From Frankineae bacterium MT45 (GTDB lineage: Bacteria > Actinomycetota > Actinomycetes > Mycobacteriales > Jatrophihabitantaceae): DNA of 64,000 nt. How positions within the stretch are numbered: the first letter of the stretch is position 1; the number at the start of each line of letters is the position of its first letter. Below the pieces are notes generated by a model. It had not been told where the DNA came from. It saw only the letters and a list, made by a program, of their open reading frames with translations, and searched no databases. The stretch spans positions 3,283,423 through 3,347,422 of the forward strand of contig LT629697.1 of the NCBI GenBank assembly GCA_900100325.1. Direction: 5' to 3'. Below are positions 57,267 to 64,000 of this stretch, piece after piece. Made by a program: the position numbers and the translations under genes.

Positions 57267-57725
57267 TCAGCCAGTGCTGCCGGTGGTCTCGTAGGCGGCG
57301 ACCTGCTCGATGCGCCGGATGTGGCGCGGGTCTTCGGAGAAGGCGGTGTCGACGAAGAGCTCGACGAAGCGCAGCGCATCCTCGGTGGGGTGGTTGCGGG
57401 CGCCGATGCTGATGATGTTGGCGTTGTTGTGCTGACGGGCCAGGGTCGCCGTGTCGTCACTCCAGACCAGCGCGGCCCGCACACCCTTCACCTTGTTGGC
57501 GGCGATCTGCTCGCCGTTGCCGGAGCCGCCGATGACGACACCCAGCGTGCCGGGCTCGGCCACCGTCCGCTCGGCCGCGTCGATACAGAAGGACGGGTAG
57601 TCATCCAGCGCGTCGTAGGTGAGCGCGCCACAGTCGACGGTGTCGTGGCCGAGCCCGGTCAGGTGCGCGATGAGCGCCGCCTTCAGCTCGAATCCGGCGT
57701 GGTCACTGCCCAGGAAGATCCGCAT
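57267..57725 (-). CDS. rpiB: Ribose-5-phosphate isomerase B
   Basis: This is a 152-aa LacAB/RpiB protein that interconverts ribose 5-phosphate and ribulose 5-phosphate. The N-terminus MRIFLGSDHAGFELK, the phosphate region VIGGSGNGEQIAANKV, the catalytic-Cys segment VDCGALTYDALDDYP and HNNANIISIGARN match the mycobacterial enzyme. The ATG at 57725 is the usual start; the longer open frame is a shadow. It is near the Rv2466c-like and pepN genes, as in mycobacteria (Rv2465c-Rv2467). Confidence 0.95.
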   Translation of the reverse strand: MRIFLGSDHAGFELKAALIAHLTGLGHDTVDCGALTYDALDDYPSFCIDAAERTVAEPGTLGVVIGGSGNGEQIAANKVKGVRAALVWSDDTATLARQHNNANIISIGARNHPTEDALRFVELFVDTAFSEDPRHIRRIEQVAAYETTGSTG

Positions 57726-57810
57726 GCCCCCATCATTCCAGCCCGTCGGCCGGACACCGGATCCGACCCGCGACCGGCGCCGGCCGACCGTCGGGTGCCA
57801 CCATGGAGGG

Positions 57811-58812
57811 GTGCACAACCTGAGTGAGAGCCTGCCACCGCCGACCGTCGGCGTGCTCTTCTCGCAGTGGTCGCTGCAGCCGTTCGCGCTGCTGGTGATC
57901 GCCGTCGCCGCGGTCTGGTGGGTGCGTTCGGTCCGGATCCTGCGGCGGCGCGGCACCCCCTGGCCGCTGCACCGCAGTATTGTCTTCGCGCTCGGCCTGT
58001 TCCTCTTCGGATGGGTGACCAACGGCTTCGCCCAGGCCTACTCGACGTCGGTCTTCTCGGTCTGGGTCTCCCAGAGCCTGCTCCTGCTGCTGGTGGTGCC
58101 GGCCGCGCTCGTCGCCGCCCAACCGGTCGAACTGGCCCGCCTGACGGTCGGCGACCGGGCCGTCCTGGTGCGTTTCGTCCGTTCCCGGGTCGGGCGCTTC
58201 CTCTCCAGCCCCTTCGTCGGACCGGCCATCGTCCCGGTGATCTGCACAGTGATCTTCTTCGGGTCAGTACCGGGGTGGGCCGTCCGCTACGAGTGGGTGA
58301 ACTGGTCGCTCGCCCTGGTGCTTGCGGTGGCCGGGGCGATGATCGTGCTGCCGCTACTCAGTTCCGAAGGCGGCTCGCAGGGCTCGCTGGTGGTTGGAAT
58401 CGCGCTCGGGGTCGGGCTCTTCGAGCTGATGGTCGACGCCGTTCCGGGGATCGTGATGCGCCTGCAGACGTCGATCTCCTCGACCTTCTTCGACTACCGG
58501 CCAATCCACCTCTGGACGGTGCCGGCGCTCACCGATCAGCAGGGCTCCGGCGCCATCCTCTGGGGTGCGGCGGAGCTGCTGGACCTGCCCTTCCTGCTGC
58601 TCATCTTCCATCGCTGGCTCATCGCCGATGCCCGGGACGCGGCCGAGATCGACACGGTCCTCGACGCCGAGCGGATCAGTCGGGGCGCGCTGGCCAGGGT
58701 TGAGGACGCCGTCGACGACGCGCCGGTGACGCCGGTGACGATCGGCGAGGCCGATCAGCCCTGGTGGCTGCAGGACCCGGTCATGCGGGAGCGGCTTCGG
58801 CGCCAGAACTGA
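57811..58812 (+). CDS. Cytochrome c oxidase assembly-like membrane protein (CtaG/Caa3 family)
   Basis: This is a 333-aa membrane protein with about seven to eight helices. Segments such as LHRSIVFALGLFLFGWVTN, QSLLLLLVVPAALVAAQPVEL and LWGAAELLDLPFLLLIFHRW match the Caa3_CtaG family (PF09678). Members assist copper-dependent oxidase assembly or copper handling. The GTG at 57811 follows a GGAGGG run almost directly, an unusually short spacing, so the start may differ. Its end overlaps the convergent TetR gene by 32 nt. Confidence 0.86.
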   Translation: MHNLSESLPPPTVGVLFSQWSLQPFALLVIAVAAVWWVRSVRILRRRGTPWPLHRSIVFALGLFLFGWVTNGFAQAYSTSVFSVWVSQSLLLLLVVPAALVAAQPVELARLTVGDRAVLVRFVRSRVGRFLSSPFVGPAIVPVICTVIFFGSVPGWAVRYEWVNWSLALVLAVAGAMIVLPLLSSEGGSQGSLVVGIALGVGLFELMVDAVPGIVMRLQTSISSTFFDYRPIHLWTVPALTDQQGSGAILWGAAELLDLPFLLLIFHRWLIADARDAAEIDTVLDAERISRGALARVEDAVDDAPVTPVTIGEADQPWWLQDPVMRERLRRQN

Positions 58813-59500
58813 TCCCGAGCTGGGCCGCGGTGAGGCGCAACTGGTAGTCGAAGAAGGCGTCGTAGGAGACGATCGCCCCTTCGAGGTGGCCGAAGAGTTC
58901 GAAGCTGATGAGGCCGATGATCTGGCTCCAGAGGGCGACCCCGCGGGCCATCGTCACCTCAGGGATCCCGGCGAAGTCCGGAAATTCGTTGAGTCGCTTC
59001 ATATCCGCTCGCACCGCCGCCGGCAGCCGGACTGGTCCGGGCGCGACGCTGAAGCCGGCCGCGGCGGCGTCCTGCAGAATCCGCCCGATTCGCAGCGGGA
59101 TCCGGGCCGCCGGGTCGACGGTCTCCTGGGGCGCGACGTAGCCCGGCACCGGGCTGCCGAAGACCAGCGCGTACTCAGCCGGATTCTGCCGGGCCCAGGA
59201 GCGCGCGCCGCGCCCGAGAGCCAGCACCCGACCCCGCAGATCGGTCCGGGAGACGGCCGATTCAGCCTCCTCAGCCACCGCGCCCACCGCGTTGTAGGCG
59301 TCGATGATGAGCGCGGTCAACAACTCGTCCCGGCTGGCGAAGTAGCGGTAGACGGCCGAGGAGACCATTCCCATGTCCCGGGCCACGGCGCGCAGCGACA
59401 GGTTCGCGCCGTCGCGGGCCAGGTGCTCACGGGCAATGGCCTTGATCTCGGAGATCATCTCGGCCCGTACGCGCGTCCGCACGGATTTTCCGGTGGCCAT
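58781..59500 (-). CDS. TetR/AcrR family transcriptional regulator
   Basis: This is a 239-aa repressor. The N-terminal HTH is ANLSLRAVARDMGMVSSAVYRYFASRDELLTALI. The C-terminal domain has the WHG-like character seen in many actinobacterial TetR proteins. The start ATG 59500 (MATGKSVRTRVRAEM) has AGGTG just upstream; an ATG six codons earlier is possible. Two palindromes directly upstream (59523-59554) suggest autoregulation. The target may be its own gene only, since the next gene upstream (59566) is on the same strand. Confidence 0.9.
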   Translation of the reverse strand: MATGKSVRTRVRAEMISEIKAIAREHLARDGANLSLRAVARDMGMVSSAVYRYFASRDELLTALIIDAYNAVGAVAEEAESAVSRTDLRGRVLALGRGARSWARQNPAEYALVFGSPVPGYVAPQETVDPAARIPLRIGRILQDAAAAGFSVAPGPVRLPAAVRADMKRLNEFPDFAGIPEVTMARGVALWSQIIGLISFELFGHLEGAIVSYDAFFDYQLRLTAAQLGISSGAEAAPA

Positions 59501-59522
59501 CACCTGAGCTTGCCACATCCGA

Positions 59523-59554
59523 GAGCAGTATGCTCCTTATCAGAGCGCTGCTCT
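59523..59554. promoter_or_regulatory. Twin palindromes upstream of the TetR gene
   Basis: GAGCA-GTA-TGCTC (59523-59535) and AGAGC-GCT-GCTCT (59542-59554) have centres 19 bp apart. Together they also form a larger inverted repeat with 9-bp arms (59520-59528 and 59548-59556). They lie 23-54 nt upstream of the TetR start, where a promoter must be. This is the pattern of a TetR operator bound by two dimers. Confidence 0.65.
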
Positions 59555-59565
59555 CGAAACTTGGG

Positions 59566-60183
59566 TCAGTCGAAGCGCGGTGATTCGGTGCGTGTGCGCT
59601 TCAGTTCGAAGAAGTAGGGGTACCCCGCGACGAGACGCGTCCCGTCCCAGATCTTCAGAGCATCCTCACCGCGGGGAATCCGGGTCAGGACGGGTCCGAA
59701 GAAGGCGACGCCCTCGACGTGGATGACCGGGGTGCCGACGTCCATACCCACAGCGTCCATGCCCTCGTGGTGCGAGGTGTCGAGGAGGGCGTCGTACTCA
59801 TCGGAGTCGGCCGCGTCAGCCAGCGATTCGGGGAGGCCGACCTCGCGAAGCGACTCGACGATCACCTCACGGTCCAGCGGCCGGTCATCGTTGTGCCGAC
59901 GTGTTCCGAGGGCGGTGTAGAGGTCGCGCAGCACGGCGGTTCCCGACTTCTGCTCGGCCGCGATGCAGACGCGCACCGGGCCCCAGGCCTTGTCCATCAT
60001 GGCCCGGTAGTCCGGCGGGAGGTCGCGACCGGTGTTCAGGATGGCGAGCGACATAACGTGAAAGTTGAGGTCGAGCGAGCGATGCTTCTCTACCTCGAGG
60101 ATCCAGCGGGAGGTGACCCAGGCGAAGGGGCAGAGCGGGTCAAACCAGAGATCAACCTTGGTGGGTGCATCGGAAGTGGTCAT
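59566..60183 (-). CDS. DsbA-fold protein, Rv2466c (mycothiol-dependent nitroreductase)-like, with CPFA active site
   Basis: This is a 205-aa thioredoxin/DsbA-fold protein strongly like mycobacterial Rv2466c. Shared segments include [54 protein letters not shown] and a C-terminal [12 protein letters not shown]. Rv2466c has a CPWC redox pair; here the codons give Cys18-Pro-Phe-Ala21, so the second Cys is absent. The protein should then work as a monothiol enzyme with mycothiol, or have changed role. It sits between a TetR gene and the Bcp gene, all minus strand. Confidence 0.88.
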   Translation of the reverse strand: MTTSDAPTKVDLWFDPLCPFAWVTSRWILEVEKHRSLDLNFHVMSLAILNTGRDLPPDYRAMMDKAWGPVRVCIAAEQKSGTAVLRDLYTALGTRRHNDDRPLDREVIVESLREVGLPESLADAADSDEYDALLDTSHHEGMDAVGMDVGTPVIHVEGVAFFGPVLTRIPRGEDALKIWDGTRLVAGYPYFFELKRTRTESPRFD

Positions 60184-60241
60184 GTCACCGACAGTAGCGC
60201 GCGAGCAGTACGCCCGGCAGCGGCACTGTCGCCCGGTTGGC

Positions 60242-60703
60242 CTACTTCAGGCCGCGGAGGGTGGCGAGCGCCTTGTCGGCGTGTACGTCCATGTTCAGCT
60301 CACTGCTGATCACCTCGATGATGCGGCGATCCTGGCCGATGACGAAGGTGCTGCGCTTGTTCGGCAGCGCACCGATCCGCCGCTTCACACCGAAGCTCTC
60401 GGCGACGCTGCGGTCGGTGTCGCTCAGCAACGGGTAGTCAAAGGAGTGCTTGTCGGAGAACTCCTTCTGCTTGGCCACCGAGTCCGCGCTGATCCCGACG
60501 CGCTGGGCGCCGAGTTCGGCGAACTCCGCGGCCAGGTCCCGGAAGTGGCAGCTCTCCTTGGTGCAGCCGGTCGTCATCGCCGCCGGGTAGAAGAAGAGCA
60601 CGACCGGCCCGGCGGCCGTCAGCTCGCTCAGCTTGCGGACGTTGCCGTCCTGGTCGGGGAGTTCGAAATCCGATACCACGTCACCTGTCTTCACATCGGC
60701 CAC
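60242..60703 (-). CDS. bcp: Peroxiredoxin, Bcp/PrxQ type (thiol peroxidase)
   Basis: This is a 153-aa peroxiredoxin that reduces hydroperoxides with thioredoxin. The peroxidatic Cys47 is in [11 protein letters not shown] and the resolving Cys52 is five residues on, the classic 1-Cys/atypical PrxQ layout. The N-terminus [12 protein letters not shown] is typical. It lies 58 nt upstream of the Rv2466c-like gene, so both may serve thiol redox defence. Confidence 0.95.
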   Translation of the reverse strand: MADVKTGDVVSDFELPDQDGNVRKLSELTAAGPVVLFFYPAAMTTGCTKESCHFRDLAAEFAELGAQRVGISADSVAKQKEFSDKHSFDYPLLSDTDRSVAESFGVKRRIGALPNKRSTFVIGQDRRIIEVISSELNMDVHADKALATLRGLK

Positions 60704-60863
60704 AGTAGATGACGTTCGCTGTCAGCGTCGTCGTGGGCATCCGCCGCGACCGCGTGAAAGACTGATGGACATTGAGACCGGTGGCTATCTGCGGGTCGAC
60801 CGCAGGTACTCCCACGAGATCCCCTAACCATGCGCGAACGACAAAGCAGGAGTGAAGAAGCCA

Positions 60864-63443
60864 GTGGCCGTACCCAACCTGACCCGAGACGACGCCCGAG
60901 TTCGAGCCGCCCTCCTGGAGGTTGAGTCCTACGACATCGACCTCGATCTCACCGACGGGCACGGTAAGCCGACCGAGACGACCTTCACCGCCCGGACAAC
61001 GGTGCGTTTCAGCGCCCAGGCGTCTGGTCGCTCAACGTTTCTCGACGTCGTTGCCCAGAGCATCGAATCGGCAACCCTCAACGGCGAACCGGTGGACGTC
61101 TCCGACTACGAGCAGGAGCGCGGCATCGTGCTCGAGAACCTGGCGTTGGAGAACACCGTCGTCATCGAGTCGACGATGCTCTACACGAACACCGGCGAAG
61201 GCATGCATCGCTTCGTCGACCCGGTCGACGGCGAGGTGTACCTGTACACCCAGTTCGAAGCCTCGGACGCCAAGCGCGTCTACGCCTGCTTCGACCAGCC
61301 CGACCTGAAGGCCACCTTCACCTTTCACGTCACCGCGCCCCAGTCGTGGGAGGTCATCTCCAACTCACCCGTCACCAGCACCACCGACGACGGCTCGCAG
61401 AAGACGCTGCACTTCGCCACCACTGTGCGTATGAGTCCGTACATCACCGCGATCGTGGCCGGGCCGTACTACCACGTCCACCAGACGCACGACGGCATCG
61501 AGCTCGGCCTCTACTGCCGCAAGGGGTTCGCCGAATACCTCGAACCGGAGGAGAACTTCGAGACGACCAGGCAGGGATTCGACTGGTATCACGCCAACTT
61601 CGGCGTCCGCTACCCGTTCGGGAAGTACGACCAGCTCTTCGTCCCGGAGTTCAACGCCGGCGCCATGGAGAACGCCGGATGCGTGACCTTCAACGAGATC
61701 TACCTCTTCCGGGGGAAGGTCACCGAGGCCCGCCGCGAGCGTCGCGGCAGCACGATCCTGCACGAGATGGCGCACATGTGGTTCGGTGACCTGGTCACCA
61801 TGCGCTGGTTCGACGATCTCTGGCTCAACGAATCCTTCGCGACCTACGCCAGTGCACTCTCGCAGGCGAACGGGACCCGCTGGACCGACGCCTGGACCAC
61901 CTTCGCCAACGTCGAGAAGACCTGGGCCTACCGGCAGGATCAGCTCCCGTCGACGCACCCGATCGCGGCCGACGCCCCCGACGTCCAGACGGCCGAGACG
62001 AACTTCGACGGCATCACCTACGCCAAGGGGGCCAGCGTCCTGAAGCAGCTGGCCGCCTACGTCGGCGTCGAGGACTTCCTCGCCGCGCTGCGCGACTACT
62101 TCACCGAACATGCCTACGCCAACACGACCCTCAGCGACCTGCTGCGGGCCCTGGAGAAGACCTCCGGGCGCGACCTCAGCACTTGGTCGACGAGCTGGCT
62201 GGAGACGACCGGCATCAACACGATTCGCCCGGAATTCACGCTGGATTCGGCTGGGCACTACGCCAGTTTCGAGCTGGTGCAGGAGGCGCCGCGGCAGGTC
62301 GCGACGACCAACGTCGTCCGCCCGCACCGGCTGGCGATCGGCCTTTACAACCACGACCCGGCGACCTCGTCGCTGGTGCGCACTGGCCGCGTCGAACTCG
62401 ACCTCGACGCCGAGCGCACGCCGGTGGAGGAGCTCGTCGGAGTCAGTCAGCCGGACCTGCTGATGGTCAACGACGACGACCTCACCTACTGCAAGGCGCG
62501 CCTGGACGAGCGCAGCATCAAGACCCTGACCACCGGCGGAATCGCCGAGCTGACGGAGTCGCTGCCCCGCGCACTGGCCTGGTCCTCTGTGTGGGACATG
62601 ACCCGCGACGCCGAGGTTCCGGCCCGCGACTACATCGCCCTGGTCGTGGCCGGCGCGGCCGCCGAGAGCAATGTCGGGCTGCTCCAGTCGATCACTCGAC
62701 AGGCCCTGCGCGCGCTGGAGATCTACGCCGACCCGAGCTGGGCGCCGGCCGGCTACCAGGCACTGGCCGAGGAGTCACTGCGGGCACTGCACGCGAGTGA
62801 GCCGGGGTCAGACCACCAACTGGCCTGGGTGCACGCCTTCCTCGGCTCGGCCCGCAGCCCCGAACATGCCGAGATAATCAAGCAGTTGAGCACCGGGGCG
62901 TACGTCGTCGAGGGCCTGGCCGTCGACAACGAACTGCGCTGGTCGATCGTGCAGGCGCTGGCCTCCCGCGGCCTGATCGACGGTGACGGCATCGCCGCCG
63001 AACTAGAGCGGGACCCCTCCGACGCCGGGCACCGGCACGCCGACACCGCACGTGCCCTCATCCCGACGCCGGAGGCCAAGGCGGCGGCCTGGCGGATCGC
63101 GATCGAGGACGGCGGGGTCTCGAACTTCGTACAGAAGGCCGCGGTCGCCGGTTTCGGCACCTCGATCCATTCCGAGCTCCTCACCGGGTACGTCGAGAAG
63201 TACTTCGACGTCATCTCCGACGTCTGGAGCAACCGCAGTGGTGAGCTGGCCCAGACGGCGGTGGTCGGGCTCTTCCCACTCTGGTCCTCCACGGCCAACG
63301 AGACGACGCTGGCCGCGGCCGACGCGTTCCTGGCCCGCACCGACCTCCCCACCGCGCTGCGGCGCCTGGTCAGCGAGGGGCAGGCCGACATTCTCCGATC
63401 GCTGGCCGCCCGCAAGCGCGACGCCGAGGCCGGGGCGGCCTAA
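60864..63443 (+). CDS. pepN: Aminopeptidase N (M1 family)
   Basis: This 859-aa zinc metallopeptidase removes N-terminal residues from peptides in the cytosol. The substrate-gate motif is FNAGAMENAG. The zinc motif is HEMAHMWFGDLVTMRWFDDLWLNE. The ERAP1-like C-terminal domain fills the last third. I use GTG 60864 because AGGAG ends 11 nt upstream; GTG 60852 overlaps that site and gives four more residues. It is divergent from the Bcp gene and followed by a strong terminator. Confidence 0.95.
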   Translation: MAVPNLTRDDARVRAALLEVESYDIDLDLTDGHGKPTETTFTARTTVRFSAQASGRSTFLDVVAQSIESATLNGEPVDVSDYEQERGIVLENLALENTVVIESTMLYTNTGEGMHRFVDPVDGEVYLYTQFEASDAKRVYACFDQPDLKATFTFHVTAPQSWEVISNSPVTSTTDDGSQKTLHFATTVRMSPYITAIVAGPYYHVHQTHDGIELGLYCRKGFAEYLEPEENFETTRQGFDWYHANFGVRYPFGKYDQLFVPEFNAGAMENAGCVTFNEIYLFRGKVTEARRERRGSTILHEMAHMWFGDLVTMRWFDDLWLNESFATYASALSQANGTRWTDAWTTFANVEKTWAYRQDQLPSTHPIAADAPDVQTAETNFDGITYAKGASVLKQLAAYVGVEDFLAALRDYFTEHAYANTTLSDLLRALEKTSGRDLSTWSTSWLETTGINTIRPEFTLDSAGHYASFELVQEAPRQVATTNVVRPHRLAIGLYNHDPATSSLVRTGRVELDLDAERTPVEELVGVSQPDLLMVNDDDLTYCKARLDERSIKTLTTGGIAELTESLPRALAWSSVWDMTRDAEVPARDYIALVVAGAAAESNVGLLQSITRQALRALEIYADPSWAPAGYQALAEESLRALHASEPGSDHQLAWVHAFLGSARSPEHAEIIKQLSTGAYVVEGLAVDNELRWSIVQALASRGLIDGDGIAAELERDPSDAGHRHADTARALIPTPEAKAAAWRIAIEDGGVSNFVQKAAVAGFGTSIHSELLTGYVEKYFDVISDVWSNRSGELAQTAVVGLFPLWSSTANETTLAAADAFLARTDLPTALRRLVSEGQADILRSLAARKRDAEAGAA

Positions 63444-63460
63444 CCAGCAGCACAACGCAG

Positions 63461-63497
63461 ACGAGGGGCCTCGCTCGAATTGAGCGAGGCCCCTCGT
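63461..63497 (+). terminator. Intrinsic terminator after pepN
   Basis: A perfect 16-bp stem (63461-63476 with 63482-63497) with a 5-nt loop is followed by TTTTG. It lies 17 nt past the pepN stop and also faces the convergent gene at 63533. It is the clearest terminator in the window. Confidence 0.92.
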
Positions 63498-63532
63498 TTT
63501 GCTGGTACTTGGCGCGTGGGTGGGCTGAGTTA

Positions 63533-63946
63533 CTAGGGCCGACCCGCGGCGTCGGAGAGCATCCGCAGACCGGTGACGATGCCGCCGACCAGGTCACCGT
63601 TGGTGAAGGCGGCCCGCATGCCGAGCGCGGCCAGCGCGCACGCACGGTTCGGCAGCCGAGCACCGGAGATCTCGCCAGTGACGATCTGCAGGACTCGCTG
63701 CCCGGGCGATACCGCGACGAGCACTGAATCGGCGGAGAGCTTTCCGAAGAGGGTCTCCGCCGCCGCCCGCGAAGGGTCGGCCAGTTCGCCCAGATAGAGG
63801 GAGAAGGTGAGGCCGGTCTCGCGACTGGAGAGGGTGATCGCCTCGTCGATGCGAGTCAGCTGACGGGCATTGAACGGGCCGTCATGATCGAGCGGGTCCG
63901 CCGGTCCGTGCGCGACCGGCGCCATTGCTGAGGACTTACCACTCAC
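63533..63946 (-). CDS. DUF5130 / TPM-like domain protein
   Basis: This is a 137-aa soluble protein. The segments QLTRIDEAITLSSRETGLTFSLYLGEL, ESLF-like AETLFGKL, and VLVAVSPGQRVLQIVTG resemble DUF5130, related to the TPM phosphatase-like fold. Mycobacteria carry a similar protein next to pepN. No function is assigned. The GTG at 63946 has an AGGAGGAG site 5-8 nt upstream, which fixes the start. The remaining bases to 64000 hold no visible gene. Confidence 0.8.
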   Translation of the reverse strand: MSGKSSAMAPVAHGPADPLDHDGPFNARQLTRIDEAITLSSRETGLTFSLYLGELADPSRAAAETLFGKLSADSVLVAVSPGQRVLQIVTGEISGARLPNRACALAALGMRAAFTNGDLVGGIVTGLRMLSDAAGRP

Positions 63947-64000
63947 CGCTTGCTCCTCCTACCGCCTCGACCAGTGGGCTGGCCTGACCTGATTCGATGG

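Overview
This window is a chromosomal segment of a high-GC actinobacterium. The signs are a split mre/PBP2/RodA cluster, two ClpP paralogues beside ClpX and trigger factor, a separate folC-DUF4233-ndk group, many GTG starts, and an rpiB / mycothiol-nitroreductase-like / pepN neighbourhood of the kind known from mycobacteria. Gene content suits a soil or plant-associated member of the Frankiales/Jatrophihabitans/Nakamurella grade, but I cannot place it to genus from sequence alone. There is no rRNA, no phage, no recognisable insertion sequence and no CRISPR array. Two tRNAs (Pro-UGG and Gly-UCC) are present.

Layout. 1-5653: central carbon metabolism: the 3' part of glyA, then gnd and pgi on the minus strand, then UDP-glucose dehydrogenase and a small SnoaL-like protein. 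5679-10988: a minus-strand run purK-purE-(CocE-like hydrolase fused to an ABC ATPase)-ABC permease, with overlapping ends throughout. 11083-13529: GtrA membrane protein and a B12-binding-type radical SAM protein. 13566-19311: the rod-shape operon mreB-mreC-mreD-mrdA-rodA. 19514-21736: folC-DUF4233-ndk. 21764-30634: a D-xylose (or related sugar) regulon. The lipoprotein, ATPase, permease and ROK regulator genes run leftward. xylA-xylB-ROK run rightward from a shared control region at 26519-26782.

30685-34281: a more A/T-rich three-gene island encoding a secreted I36-type peptidase-inhibitor-like protein, an ATPase and a MacB/FtsX-type permease with coupled reading frames. 34459-42312: housekeeping genes: valS, a GNAT protein, clpX, clpP2, clpP1 and tig. 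42378-48186: the two tRNAs, then an SDR whose 3' end runs into the tRNA-Gly gene, a class III aminotransferase, and a large ATPase/LuxR regulator preceded by a tiny coupled ORF. 48382-50225: a DUF222/HNH protein of the 13E12-repeat type with duplicated 3' sequence and a 13-bp minisatellite beside it.

50226-56931: cupin, GNAT protein, amidohydrolase and a heterodimeric ABC exporter. 57053-63946: a 68-aa protein, rpiB, a CtaG-like protein, a TetR regulator with a double palindrome, an Rv2466c-like thioredoxin-fold protein lacking its second active-site cysteine, a Bcp peroxiredoxin, pepN and a DUF5130/TPM-like protein.

The most unusual items are the hydrolase-ABC ATPase fusion, the CPFA variant of the mycothiol-nitroreductase family, the I36/ABC island, the SDR/tRNA overlap, and the 15-nt repeat in the N-terminus of the LuxR regulator. 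None is proven to be new; each is given with a test.
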